Numbered from the stretch's first letter, positions 35,700 through 48,157 are shown. The stretch is 62,000 bases of DNA from Gnetum montanum (GCA_015680685.1 MNCI01019108.1:532792-594791), one strand, 5' to 3'. The notes: generated from the letters alone by a model not told the origin. A program made the numbers and translations.

Positions 35700-36763
35700 A
35701 ACATCCACTTTTATAATCCAATAATTTTTCTTTATTTCTTTTACTAAATTGAAGGCTACATAATTTTCTAGCTCTTCTTCTTAAACATACTTTTGTGATG
35801 ATGAGACATTATCTTGTTATGTTTGGAAAGTTTGTCTATGTATTATTTCAAAATTGATTCTGGTCCAACATTGGTCAATGGTATGACCTTTTATTTTGTA
35901 AAATTTCCAATATGTAATTGAGTCTTGACCATTTCTTTGTCTTATAGATTAATTTCATTTCCCTATTAAGTAGCTAAACCTCTTTTTCTTCCTCTTCCTC
36001 TTGTATTTTGACCACCATTTTCATTTTTGTTTGATTCTTGATCTCTATTCTAATAATTGAATCTTCCTCGACCTCTAAATCTTTCTTGCCTAACTCTTTC
36101 TTGTTGTTTAGTTATGTAGGCTTGATCATCTTTACTAGATTATTTGTTATTCTTCATAATTTGCAAGGTTTTGACTTGAGCAACTAATTCTTTGATATTA
36201 AGCATATTGAAGTTCTTTGAAAGAGTAACATTTTTCATCATCTTTTCAAATCTTAGATCTATGTAGAAAGCTTGAACAACTTTCTAAATCTTTTTCCTAT
36301 TGATATATCCATAGCCATATTCATCTATTTTTCATAAGCTAGCATACATTGTAATAAATACGTGTTCAACACTTTTCTTTCTTCCAATTTCGAGGGTACC
36401 AAATTTTTGTTTGTAGATTAGTTACTGCAATTGTTGATTTTCCAAGTTTGCTTTGTATTCTAATTGGAGATTATCCCACACTTCTTTGGAAATAGCATGA
36501 AGACTATATCTACTAAAAATAACTTGTGAGATATTGGTCAATAGCATCATGAGAGCCATATTGTTATTCTTCTTCTTTGTTTCATATTATTTGATTTCTA
36601 ATTTGGTGAAATCTTCAAAATCATAGATGAATTCAAAACATGTTTCAACTATATCCTAATAATCATTATGCCCAAGAAGGCCTTTCATCATCCTTGTCCA
36701 TAGGCTAAAATCTTGAGAGCATTCAAAGATGATAGAGTATCTAGCTATGTCTTTTGTACTCAT
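35700..36763 (-). pseudogene. gag: gag of Copia element F (UBN2-type)
   Basis: From ATG 36763: MSTKDIARYSIIFECSQDFS, then SLWTRMMKGLL, EVWDNLQLEY, NMLNIKELVAQVKTL, RQERFRGRGRFNY. This is the order of a Copia gag. The nucleocapsid motif near 35880-35910 keeps KGHTIDQCW but lacks the first cysteines. Stops are frequent. Only about 20 bases separate the LTR from the gag frame, and no PBS is visible. Confidence 0.7.
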
Positions 36764-36794
36764 TTTTGTAGGTGAACTTGATGCACCGGTAACA

Positions 36795-37689
36795 ACTAAA
36801 GGAATTTTAGGTAGTAAAAGAACCACTTTGTTATCTTGACTTCACAATTAATAAGCTAATATAATCTATATTTTTGGAAATCTTAGGAATTTATATATAA
36901 TTTGGAAATAAGAAGCACTACAAAGATATCTGGAAATTAAGGTTATGTTATATTCTTTCCAACCTATCAAAAATTGTGGTAACTTTAAAAGATAATAACT
37001 CAAACATTGTTGCATTTCTAATAGGAAATTTTTAATTAAAGATTTCCATAAATATTAAATTTCAAATAGATCTAGAATGACATCAAATTATTGTGAGATG
37101 AGGGATAAATGATCCAATCATTGGTCATCATTCATTCTTGTAAAATTTTAGGACACAAAAAATAAACCAAATCTCAAAGCGAATATATTCCAAACCACAA
37201 TAGATATTGAGATGAAATTTTAACTAAACGTAGCCACCTATTCTATATTTCAAATAAATATAGAATTACTAAAAAAATATTGTGAAGTGACTGAGATATG
37301 ATAAAAATAGTGATTGCCCCAGATTCTGATTATTTAACTTCCAAGATTGAGTAAATAATGATGAATGATATTGATGAATTGATGAATTTCTAAAGGATTA
37401 ATGAATTGATGGTAAAATAGCAAAATCATTGCTGAAATTACATTGATGATTCTATTATAAAAATTTCCAAGAGATTCCTTGGATATATATATGTGACAAG
37501 TGGGAAAAATTCTAGTAAAAATAATACAATATAGCCCCAATGATAAGATAACCTTGAAAATTATATATATATATGGATTAGGACCAAAATAACATTATAA
37601 CTGTCCATCATTATAAAATTTTTATATATTTTGTTAAAAAAATCTTATAAAAATAATAAATTATTATCTTCTCCTCTAAACAACCAACA
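36795..37689 (-). repeat. 5' LTR of Copia element F
   Basis: Homologous to 21572-22466 over its length. The right end CCAACA is clear. The left end is fuzzy, because homology begins at AAGGAATTTTAG near 36799 and the TGTTG start is not conserved. Confidence 0.7.
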
Positions 37690-38884
37690 TCTACAAATTT
37701 GAAGACTCATTGAGAAACATTAGTTTATCAATTTTAGCCTTACGAGTCATGACTTCACTTATTAGGGTCAAACATGAGTTTCTCTCATGTTCATATTCTA
37801 ACTCAAATTGATGTAGCTTACTTTTAAATTTCAAATTAATTTATTACAATTTGACAAAATTTTCTTTGGGACATTCATACCTTTCTTTGATGATTCTAAT
37901 TACTTTCTCATTGTTTGAATCTCCATCATTTTCTTTAGGCAAAATTACAATGGCCATGCATGTAAGATGGGAGTTGGAAGTAATCACCTTCTTTCATCTC
38001 TACCTCACTTGCCTCTTTCTTTTAATCTTATTTTCTTACAAGAAATTTTTGTTTTTCTTTCATCTTGGCCTCATCTTATAATTTCTTAGTGTTTGAAAAT
38101 GTTAAGGCAAGATGTCCTTGTTCATTGTATATCCAACACATGATGTTTATAATATCAGTAGAGGAAGTAGGTCTTGAGATATTACTTATTTTCTTGCCTC
38201 CTGGTTATCTACATCTAGACTTTTTCCTTTCTTTCTTGAGCTTGCTGACAATCATTTTGCTAATTATTTTGGTAAGAAGTTCTATATCAGGAGCATCTTG
38301 ATCATCACTTCCATTATATAGGGAAGCCTAAACATATGCCTTCTTGACATTCTTTGTTTAGGCTTGGCTAGAGGATAGTGCAATAGAAAAATCTTTTAGT
38401 ACTTCTTCCTTAGCTAGTGTCATCTTGTAACTTGTGAGAGTGCTTATAAGTTCTTCAAATTTTAAGGTATCAAAATCTCTCACTCTTTCATAGCTCCAAT
38501 TTTCATCTTGTGCTTTGGATTAAGAGTTCTAATAATCTCATAAAAAACTTTACTCTTGAAAAGATCTTGATCAATTCCTCTAATAGAACTTACAAGAGCA
38601 TGTACCCAGTTAAAGTATTAATGAATTCTTTCATCCTTCCACAACTTAAGATTTTAAAACTAATTTAACCATGGGAGAAGCTTAGATTTCTTTACCACAT
38701 TTTTTTGCTCATAGGTAGCTTCCAAAGCATCTCATACTATCTTGGCAGTCTTACAATAGTTACCTCGAATATGTTTCTCTTCATTCAATGTAGAGGTAAT
38801 CACATTCTAGCTTTAGAATCATTCATAAGTATCTTTTTATTACTTTCATCCCAGGTAGTCCATGTCTTTGTTGGTGTTTAGTAT
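37690..38884 (-). pseudogene. gag: Copia gag remnant of element G, central part
   Basis: Minus strand: TWTTWDESNKKILMNDSKA near 38850, FKILSCGRMKEFINTLTGYM-like helices, ELLTKIISKMI, and a zinc-knuckle relic near 38110-38140 (CWIYNEQGHLAL, two Cys lost). This is a Copia gag of a different lineage from element F. Solo LTR H interrupts it at the N-terminal side. Confidence 0.6.
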
Positions 38885-39717
38885 TGATGAGTGGCGAGGT
38901 ACCCCTACACTCAACCATACGAAATGAGCGTACACGCGCGATCCGGTCGAACTCCGCAGACTAAATGCCTTAACACCACAAGAAACACTTGGGGTTAATC
39001 GTTCGTTGTCTTCCCAGGCTTGCTTGTAAGTGTCACGGTGTATGGTTAAGCAAGTCTNNNNNNNNNNNNNNNNNNNNNNNNNNNNNNNNNNNNNNNNNNN
39101 NNNNNNNNNNNNNNNNNNNNNNNNNNNNNNNNNNNNNNNNNNNNNNNNNNNNNNNNNNNNNNNNNNNNNNNNNNNNNNNNNNNNNNNNNNNNNNNNNNNN
39201 NNNNNNNNNNNNNNNNNNNNNNNNNNNNNNNNNNNNNNNNNNNNNNNNNNNNNNNNNNNNNNNNNNNNNNNNNNNNNNNNNNNNNNNNNNNNNNNNNNNN
39301 NNNNNNNNNNNNNNNNNNNNNNNNNNNNNNNNNNNNNNNNNNNNNNNNNNNNNNNNNNNNNNNNNNNNNNNNNNNTACTTGAACGCACTAGGAAAGCAGG
39401 AAATAAAGCAATAAAACCATGTACTGCAAGGTTTATCCAATCAAGTTCGTCTTTATTGCCGTACACAACTTGGGTTCAGGTTACAAGCTGCTCGAATAAA
39501 GAGTCGTTCACTCTAGGACTCCTACTGCGGGCACATGGGAAAAAATTCTAACTCTGGAGTGATCAATCTGCCAGAGCTTCGCTACACTAGCCAGGATTAC
39601 GAAATGAAGGGAGTGCCGCCTCTTATTTATAGAAATGGCGGCGCGACGCGATATCGCGTACGCGATATCGCAGGCGAAGACGCGATATCGCGGCCTAGTG
39701 TAAACCGCGTCTCATCA
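38885..39717 (-). mobile_element. Element H: solo LTR of the A/B/C group, with an N gap
   Basis: It starts TGATGAGTGGCGAGG and ends ACCGCGTCTCATCA, bracketed by AGTAT at 38880-38884 and 39718-39722, a perfect TSD. The U3 palindromes (39648-39700) and TATTTATA (39626-39633) are intact. The sequence after the first 70 bases differs clearly from A/B/C (CTAAATGCCTTAACACC), so it is another subfamily. Bases 39059-39375 are N. If the gap length is real this is a solo LTR; a hidden internal region cannot be excluded. Confidence 0.75.
39059..39375. other. Assembly gap (317 N)
   Basis: Undetermined bases inside solo LTR H. Repetitive LTR sequence is a common cause of such gaps. No frame across it should be trusted. 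Confidence 0.99.
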
Positions 39718-39909
39718 AGTATCCTTCAATAACACTTTGCCACACATCAAACATAAAATATTCTAAGTATGTTTTCACTTGACCTTTCCAAAAGCCATAG
39801 TTGGTATAATTAAAGATATGTAATAGTACAAGTGATATCCTCTATTGTCCTTCCAGTTCACCTAGTAATCAAGTTTGATAAAAGAGAGTAACCAAGCTTT
39901 GATATCACT
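39718..39909 (-). pseudogene. gag: gag start and PBS of Copia element G
   Basis: Minus strand: TGATATCAAAGC at 39896-39907 resembles the initiator-tRNA-Met PBS with two G-to-A changes. Gag then begins; NYTNYGFWKGQVKTYLEYFM and DVWQSVIEGY (39725-39800) are the usual first block of Copia gag. The frame continues into 38884 when LTR H is ignored. The 5' LTR should start at 39910; its far end is not recognised. Confidence 0.65.
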
Positions 39910-41200
39910 TGTGGATCATTTAAGTTAAAAAGGATGGAATGAATGAGTTTCTAATAAAATCAAATTACATAAATAGAACATGCTTAGCAATATGTGTGAT
40001 AAAGCTTCTCATCAAATATTTTATTGAAATGGACTTATGATAGCTTTCTTAGCTTCTACTCTTACCTTGGACTCAACAACTTGATCAATGCTTAAATCAT
40101 AAGAACAACCAAATACACTTTTCCATTGTCTAGTTTTTATAACACCAAACCATGAGATAGATTAATAAATTTGGTTTGCATACTCTATTTCAATTGTTGA
40201 GTGATGAAAAAAACATGATCTTATAATTGAAGTTTGATATTTTTGTATTTGTTTAGGATATGTTATAACCTTTGAGGTGTAGTACATGCTAGTTTTGTCT
40301 TATGATAATTTTAAAAACAATGATGTAAGATCACATAGTAATTGTAATGTATCAATTTTATATTTTATCTTCTCAATGAGTGTAATTCTTAAAACATCAA
40401 TTTCTAGTTATAATAAGTGTATAAAAAATTGGTTCAAGAATCATCAATGAAATATTTAAATTGAAAATGTTGAAAGTGGTATTTTGTTAAAGAGATATGA
40501 CTATACTTTTAAAAAAAATAATGTTGAAAGTACAAGATTTCAATATACTATTTTGAAAGCAAAAATATTATTGTATTGACCTGTGACAATGGACTTATGG
40601 GCCATATATTTTGCATTATTGTAAAAACATGGATAAGATTCCATCAAATTTAGTAATCATTCATGATTTAAAAGTATTATTTTCATATGCATCTTTGGTT
40701 ATTATTAGGGTTGCAGATATTAAGTTGTACATGATCACAAATGTAATGATAGTAGTGCAAAGAACTAATGATAGTTTTTAAAAAATTCATGTTTTTGTTA
40801 TTAATCATGATGTTTTATGTTTCATGTTATTAAAAGAAATGTTTGAAAAATGTTATTATAATGGTATATTTATGTATTATTATGTATTATTTTATGATTG
40901 TTATAATTTTAAATTTATTTTAAACAATATTTATGGTGAACTTATGTTTACTTATCAATTATGATATGTGCTAAGAAAACCAAAGCTTTGGATGTACTAA
41001 TGAAGGAAGAGAAAAATGTTTAATATTGTAGTTATTGATGTGAATATAGTTTTTATAGATGGATTCAGACTAGTAAAGCATGCTGTAAAAAAAACAAATA
41101 TATCTATAATAGGTAGTTTTTTTTATATCCTAGAAATTAAGTAATTTATTGTAGTTATTATGTATGTATGTTAACATTGTCTCTTTTTTTTCTTAGTGAT
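39910..41200. other. AT-rich DNA, possibly LTR of element G
   Basis: The first bases (TGTGGATCATTT) would be the inner end of the element G LTR. No coding signal and no repeat pair found; nothing else recognised. Confidence 0.35.
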
Positions 41201-42020
41201 GTTTATCAACGAAGATTAAAATGTTATCAATAAATCAATTATCAAAATGGTTTTATAAACAAAGGAGGTTTTGATAGAAGATAGAGAGTAGTGGATTCAA
41301 AGACATAGAGAAAAAATTGAGAGAATGAAATAGGAATTAACTAAAACCAAAATTCATACCAAGTTAGACGTCTCCTTTCTATAGAGCTCTAATAATCAGA
41401 ATTTCATGATAGAGCTACAAAATCATAATTCTTGGGCAATTAAGATAATGGCTCAAATATCAAAATTTAAAGCAAAGTGTGTCATTTATGAAGATACAAT
41501 TGACAAAGTTTAAAAACTTGTTGCTAGAGCAACAAAATTAAGGGAAAAACTATTATTGAATGAAGTGGAGCTGCTTGATACCATCATGATGGCAGAAGTA
41601 GAAAAAATAGGAGAGATTCATTGTCTCAAAATCTCATTTGATAAAATTCATGCTAATCATGGAATCATAATAGAGGAGGTAATTTGAGTCATAACTAATT
41701 TAGAAGTTAGATGATTATTAAATGTTGAGTCCATTACTTCAAAGGTTGTAAGTTGAAAGCCTAATCAATGGATTGAAGCTATTAAAATACTTTTCAATTA
41801 TGGAAAATTGACATAATAGCTTGTCACTAAGAAGCAATGGATTCAAGGGTTTAACGAGGCTCATCCACTTCTAGAGTAGTTATTGAATACAATAGCTTAT
41901 TATGAAGAGTCCATTTATAATTTTTCCTTAGCTATTATAACTACTATGACTATTGCAACTAATTTTACTACTCTAAAATGCTATGGAATGCTTAAGCTCT
42001 ATGTAAAGGGTGTCTTTTTA
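41201..42020 (+). pseudogene. Decayed coiled-coil frame of an unplaced retroelement accessory protein
   Basis: One frame (through GTT at 41268-41270) reads for about 250 codons with only occasional stops, all obtainable from CAG, CAA or CGA by C-to-T. It is rich in Lys, Glu, Ile and Leu: WIQRHREKIERMK, KLVARATKLREKLLLNEVEL, MMAEVEKIGEIHCLKISF, NQWIEAIKILFNYGKL. This looks like the coiled-coil part of a retroelement accessory ORF, but is not close to the A/C aORF. No gag, pol or LTR was tied to it. Confidence 0.45.
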
Positions 42021-43436
42021 AAACTCAATGTTTTTGGAGCAACTATAATGTTTTGAAATGATAATGTAAGTAATTTTGAGCTTTTAAATCTTCTTTTCTA
42101 GCTATTAAATCCACGTCATTTATTTGAGCTATTCTACCCTAAAATTCTTGTGAAAAATAGACCTTTTCGTTTCTTATGTTATTTATATAAAAATCTTCAT
42201 AAATCTTCTAAGCCTCAAGTTTTCTTTCCTTAATCATTTAGCTTAGTTTCCCTTCATTACATAGTGAATTTTTCAATTTTAAGTTAATTTCTCTTATATC
42301 CAAGTTAAGGACTAATTTGCATTTATTAAATTCAAAAGATTTTATAGCTATATTCTAACTATTAAATCTATTCAAATTTAGCTTATTACTATCATTTATG
42401 ATATTTCAACTCTACTTGATCCTTTGTTTTTCTTTGAAAGTTAGCTTTGTTCTTGAATTACCATATGGTAGTTTACTGAGAAAAATCTTAAGTAGATAAT
42501 TAAAGCTACTTTAAGTGCTTAACGAAAAGTTGTTCAAGTTTCTTACTATGAATGAAAGGATTTTAAAAATTGAATGATTGTTTTAAAAAAGAAAAGTAAT
42601 AACTAAATGAGATTGGTAAGCAAAATCTTATATTTGAGGCAAAGCATTTATTACATCCCTTTCATAAGTTTTGGGTATTGCATTACACTTATGATTTATA
42701 TATGTGTGGGTAGTCTTAGTCAATTATTGGGGACAAGTTAGTTCATTATTTATATGTGATAATGCTTTTGCTCTTATGATATGATTATGATGTATTTACA
42801 TGCTTAACTAACATGCTTATATACATTGGTCATATATGATGTGTTAGACATGTAATCTAGCTGGTAAGGATATTGGATTGGGGTATAAGAGTAGCTATCA
42901 AGTATGTGTTTATACTTTATATGTGATTTTATCATTTATGCATTTGAACTACAGTGCTATGCTATGTAAGTCTTGGATGTGATATTAGCATGTTGGCATG
43001 TAGTGTATTTGATATGGATCTTGTAGGTTTAAATGAATTTTGATTTAGAGTTCTAGTGTGTATGTTATGTGTATTTGAAATGTGGGAAATTATTTGGAGA
43101 GGAAATAAAAGAAATAGATTTATGAAAATGTTTACTTTATAAAAATTTAAATAAAGTAAATTCAATTTTATACTCCATGTGTTACACAAGTTTTAAAAAG
43201 TTTATAAAGAAAAGTAAACATTATAAATATAAAGTATATATACTTTATATATGAAAAGCATGTAACATATAAATTTTTACTTTTTCACACTACCTTTCCC
43301 CACCATTTTCACTATGCTCTTAATATTTTTTTTCATTTCACATGAATACAAATTGATTTTAAACTAGTTTCCTCCTAGTTTCTTTTGTTTTCAACACTTC
43401 TTTTGAATTATTGGCTTTGGGAGTTGAATTTGCTTT
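42021..43436. other. AT-rich DNA without recognised content
   Basis: No frame, LTR or RNA gene seen. Contains TATATA-rich runs near 43225-43255. Confidence 0.5.
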
Positions 43437-44259
43437 TGATGAGGCATCAATAAGACAGGCTATGTCAGTGCACACCCATCAATGTATCCCCATCAACACA
43501 TGGTAGGATGCATTGACACTAATGTAGTCACTGCTTATATAAATGCAGGCACCCTTCACATTTATGTCACTTTTTAGTCATAGCCTTAGCTGGACTTTTG
43601 CAATTTGTTTTTCCTAAGGTTAGAATATCCCTCTAAGTGCCTGCAGTATGGATCTAAGAGATTGTATGGAGTTTTATTCGAATGCCCATCTACCTAAACA
43701 CATTGGCATGAAAACAATAAAATTGAGATTTCCTATATCCATTATAGCACTTAGACTAGCTTAACTTTACTTTTATGCACTTTACTTTACTTGCATTTTC
43801 TATTACTATCCATAATCAAGTAATTAATGTTATTAATCATAAACACGTGATTATGATGACTTCCAGCATAACGTGTTAATGCTTGGTAATCCCAATAGTG
43901 GATATTTGGTACACCCAGTAATAGCCACTTGGTAACCTAGTAGTGTTAACACTAGTTTGGGATGTGTACGACAAGTAGGAATAGTTACTCCATGTTAGTA
44001 TAGTTAGTTACTAGATTAGCTGATTAATTTAATAATTAATTATTAAACATCTATCCAATCATCTAGCCATTAGGATGAGAATATATTAAAAATAATTACA
44101 AGCATATATGTCATATGCCTTAACCACAATTAACCATACATATAGGTAAAATACAAGTGTAAGTTAGGAAGACAATGACCTTGCAACTACATGATTCACT
44201 ACTTAGGAATATTGGCCACTTTAATAACTAATTCTACAAAGTTTGAGTGTATTTCTAGG
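43437..44259 (+). repeat. 5' LTR of element E, first part
   Basis: Starts TGATGAGGCATC. Contains CATCAATGTATCCCCATC (43477-43494), TATATAAA (43536-43543), AATAAA (43716-43721) and decayed CTTGGTAAcCCAGTAG repeats (43879-43960). The last five bases, CTAGG, are the target copied on insertion of element C. It resumes at 53169. Confidence 0.82.
44255..44259. repeat. TSD of element C, left copy (CTAGG)
   Basis: Identical to 53164-53168 on the other side of element C. Confidence 0.95.
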
Positions 44260-45199
44260 TGATGAGTGGCGAGGTACCCCTACACTCAACCATACGAAAC
44301 GAGCGTCGCACGCGTGATCCGGTCAAACTCCGCAGATGGACTAGTTGTGGCACCTAGATTAGTTAGCCTTAGGTCGCAGTTCGCTGTCTTCCCATCTAGA
44401 CTAGTTTTGCATATGTCACGTATGGTTTAGTCTAGATGAGGTGTATGATGTGTTCCTAAATCTAACGCTACTCCTGACGGCAGTGGAAAATAATATTTAA
44501 CTAAACTAAACTAGCAGGAAAAGGGTAAGAAAATCTAATCTAGCCTAAGTGCGACGAGCAACCGATTCCTTGATCAACCGTACACATCTTGGACTTCGTG
44601 CACGACTGCCACTGGGACTACCAAGCATAGGCCTAGGTACGCCACTGGGATTACCAAGCGCAGACCCCAAATACGCCACTGGGTTACCAAGCGTAGATCC
44701 CCCTAGCTACACCACTGGGCTACCAAGCAGTCACACTTAAATGCTCGTAATCAAGTCGAACTCGTTCCGCTTCTAGGAGTTTAGGGTTGAGAGACTAATC
44801 GCGATAAGTAACCGATTCCTTAACTAGCCGTACACACCCGTAGATGCTCGTAGTCAAGTCGTACTTACACCGCGCTATGAAAGCAATAAATAACATGAAA
44901 TAAATAACAATAAATAAACTAAGTGAATGCTGCAATGATGAAGTAATCTCGATCTTTATTGCTGGTCATGTGTGTGTCCAAGTACGGCACACTCGAATAA
45001 AGACACCGTACAATCACATTCACCACACTGCGGGCAGACACGGGAAAATTCTAACTCTGGAGGGATCAAACTGCCAGAGCTTCGCTACACTAAAACTGGG
45101 ATCCCCAATAAGGGAGAGCCGCCTCTTATTTATAGACATGGCGGTTGACTGCGATATCGCGTACGCGATATCGCAACCGACGCAGACCACGTCTCATCA
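44260..45199 (-). repeat. 3' LTR of element C (940 bp)
   Basis: TGATGAGTGG...CTCATCA. TATTTATA at 45127-45134, AATAAA (minus) at 44955-44960, CCACTGGG tandem repeats at 44609-44725, a single palindromic unit at 45151-45175. It has one palindrome half-unit less than the 5' LTR. Confidence 0.95.
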
Positions 45200-45370
45200 T
45201 ACCCCCACGACTGAATAAAAACTCGTCCTCGAGTTACAACGAGAACAAGCTTCAGTGATTACACAGTGGATAGGTATGGGATTATTAACTAGAAAAAGAA
45301 ATGGACTAATGCCGCAGTGTGGGAAGACACAACACAGAGAAAAAATGCTACAACTACAAAAATGTGGAAC

Positions 45371-48157
45371 TCATGTAGTTCCTGGTGGCGGTGGCTCCTC
45401 CATGGGTGCTTTCCCTTTGTCACGTGCTCCAAGTTTTGAAGATTGATGACGCTGAAGAATAGCCTGGAGCTTCTCCTCTTCGGTCCGAGGGTCTTGTGCC
45501 GTCCATGCTGATGCTCCAATGTTTGATGGAGTCGGCACTTCCCACGGACAGGGTAGTTGCGGGAACATCTGATTAGCTTTGACGTACCACGCCGCAAACA
45601 CCCGTCGTTCCTCTTCAAAGGCTCTGGCTTTGTCTTTGTATTCGTGAAGTTCTGTTAGCCGTCGAGCCAAGTCGGTTGCCACATCTTTCTGCCCTTGGTA
45701 GCTCTCTTTTACCACCGCGAGTTCAGAATTTGCAACATCTAATTTTTCAGCCAACTTCTTTCGTTCTGCAAACTCTGCTTCATATTTGATGTAGGTGGAA
45801 GCTACCTGCTACTCGAGCTCTGACCTCGGGCGTCCTGCTGTTAACATGGCCAGGTTGGCATACCGAAGATTTGCCAACTCCATGTATTCAGTTAAGTCTT
45901 GGATCTGCAGGTCCCGGTTCTTAATTTCCGCCTGGTGGGCATAGGCATAAGTGTCCAATATGGCCCCCCAATCAGTGTGCTGGGCACTGATGTTGTTGAT
46001 TTGGGCTTTTGCCATATGGATCTCCTTCTCCAGGATCTGTTTGTACATCCCCACCTGGTCACGGAAGTGCTCCTTCAGCTTCTCGTGTCGTTTAGCCTCA
46101 TTCTGCCACGCACTAATCTCGATGGCTGATTTCTGTCGAATAGCGCGCACCTCCTCCATTGAGAGGGTTCGATTTTCTCTGGCTAAACGGCTTACGTCTT
46201 GGTTGACTCGAATGAATTGTTCTCGCAGCCGATGAAAGTGCTCATCGAGAACATTCTTTTGTTTCTCCACAGAAGTCAACCGAAGGTTATCTGCAACCAA
46301 CTGCTTGTTTTCTTCTTGTAAGGCCTTGAGTGCCTTAAGATGCGCATGAGTTTGCGCCTTTGCTGCGGAGGCATCCCAAGTGGCCGTCTCCTTTTCTTCT
46401 GCCACCTTCTTATTTTCTGCAATTAATTTGGTTAATTGCTCGGTTTTAAAATTGTCTAACTGGTCTGCGGGAACCAATCGCAAGGGATCCCGCTGTGCTG
46501 CTTGTAAGGCGATGAGCTGCTCTTGTAATTTCTGCACTTCAGCCTCAGCATGCTCAGCCCTTACTTCGGATATGACCAGTTTCCCCTTGGTTGAAATGAG
46601 GTCTGACTGCATTGCGGTTACATCCTGAGGGATGTCAAACAGAGACGTTAAAACTTGTCCTGTTTGAAGCAATCTGTCCAATGCATCCTCATGTTCTGCA
46701 GGAGTCATTGAGGTTCCGGCAATGGTTTGAGCATCCTGTGCTCCTGAAAGATCTGCCGGTGGCACAACAGGTACATGAAAAGATTCCTTGATGTAGTCAG
46801 CTACCACATCAGCTGCTCCTGCGGCATCCTGGTGTTGCATGACCACCACTGTGGCCCCTTCACCAGTCTCTAATTGCACTTGAAAAGATGCCGCATGTCC
46901 AGAAATCTGTTGTGACCATCTACTTTCCCCTCCTCCTGTTTGCACTGACAACTCACCCCTTGTGCGATCTATTGAAATTGTAGGCTGCCTGGCATCATCG
47001 ATGACACGGAAGAGACTGGTGTCATCACGACTTCCCCAACTGATCGTCTCAGCAATAGCCCTCAAATGGCTCATTGACGGTCTATAGTCTTGCGGCGGCG
47101 GCTGATCCTGGCCTGTACCGGGTTCTGCTTCTTGTTGTTGGCTAGGACCTGTGGCTGGAGGTTGACTGGGTCCTGCAAGCTGAGTTGCAGGGGTTTCAGT
47201 CACCTGTTCTTCATTTTCCTCATCTGGTCCCAACTCTTCGCCAGTACTCTTTCTTGGAGCTGGCGCCTTTAACAATTCAGCATAAGAAGCATTTTGGGCC
47301 TTTCGGAGGACATCATTTGTATATCCCCGAATACCTGCCCGACGGCACAGTTTTCTGATAAGACAGGGAAAAGGGAGTGCCATTTTTCCTGTCTTCCGTT
47401 CTTCGAATCGCCTTAGGATCTCCGTCAAATATAGATGAGGAAGGTTAGCGTTAACCTTTCCCATCAACACTGCACATCCTCTTGCCGCATACGTTGATAT
47501 TCTCTTTAAGCCTTTTGTGGGGAAGAGGTGATAGGTCCCGATTTTAAAATAGACTCGCTCTTCCGTGGTCAGCTCACCAAAAGCCTTATCTCTGCCATAA
47601 GCCTTCTCTAGCCAATCCTTTCGCACATCAGGGTCTGATCGGGTGGATAACTGAGCAACATGGGGGCCTGAATTCGGAAGGTTTAACACTTCCGAAATCG
47701 CCTGTGCAGAAAAATCCACTGTCACACCACCGATGTTTACTGTGGTGCCTTGCTCTTTATTGTGCCAAAATAGGTACGTTTCTCCTAAGTACCAGGCACC
47801 TTGTTCAGAGAGGACGGGCCATAAGGGAGACCCTTTGAGGTGATCCCTAACAGCCTCAGGAGTGAACTCTGCAAAAGATTCGAAGTTGAGTTCCACAATC
47901 ACTGAAGCAATTATGGACTTCGTGTTGACGGCCTAAACACATTCCGGGGGCAACGTAAGTTGTTGTCCCAGTTCAGGCACAGCAGCTCCTCCTTCTGCCT
48001 GCCCGGATCGTCTGGTAGGAGGTTCATCTTGATGGATACTGAATGAATGAACCTCCTATTCATTATATTGTCTGGCAAGGACTTGTCTTCAATCTCTCCT
48101 AGGTTGTTTTTCTCCACCTTGGGTCAGACTCTTCTGCTGGGTGCGTTTCGGGGCCAT
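45371..48157 (-). pseudogene. aORF of element C: coiled-coil accessory protein, 929 codons with four stops
   Basis: ATG at 48157-48155 (MAPKRTQQK) to the stop at 45371-45373 after PPPPGTT. Stops occur at codons 23 (TGA, shared with A), 34 (TAG), 75 (TAG) and 783 (TAG, 45809-45811, shared with B). Codons 76-782 are open, with no ATG near their start (GTG at codon 86). Domain order is as in A: globular domain with IGGVTVDFSAQAISEVLNLP and STYAARGCAVLMGKVNANLP (codons about 86-290), P/Q/E linker, long coiled coil (about 525-840), basic-Pro tail. There are no indels relative to A over 2787 bp. Neither membrane segments nor known catalytic motifs are visible. Possibly a particle-associated or nuclear factor; unproven. 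Confidence 0.85.
45809..45811 (-). other. Shared in-frame TAG in aORF (possible readthrough site)
   Basis: The context is GAG-TAG-CAG-GTA. B has the same TAG-CAG. A has CAG-TAA at the same two codons. Downstream, 145 codons stay in frame and similar in A, B and C. UAG-CAR is the start of the leaky plant-virus context UAG-CAR-YYA, but the third codon does not fit. Chance parallel C-to-T changes at CAG codons are the alternative. Confidence 0.4.

Larger units (their letters stand above)
21572..37689 (-). mobile_element. Element F: Ty1/Copia retrotransposon, itself split by element D
   Basis: Two similar terminal copies bound it: 21572-22466 and about 36795-37689. On the minus strand the order is 5' LTR, gag, integrase, reverse transcriptase, [element D inserted], rest of reverse transcriptase, RNase H, PPT, 3' LTR. 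This integrase-before-RT order is diagnostic of Copia. I could not find a matching TSD, so the exact ends are uncertain. Decay is heavy. Confidence 0.8.

Noticed and set aside
38846-39551. Four long frames across the N run, on both strands
   Set aside because: They are open only because undetermined bases give no stops. The known ends are LTR sequence.
44549-44740. 63-codon frame, repeated identically at 52495-52686
   Set aside because: It reads the CCAGTGG tandem repeat of the two LTRs of element C in the wrong strand. It is a repeat by-product, not a gene.
46380-46628. 82-codon plus-strand frame, also seen on the minus strand in A
   Set aside because: Antisense shadow of the conserved aORF coiled coil; conservation is explained by the sense frame.
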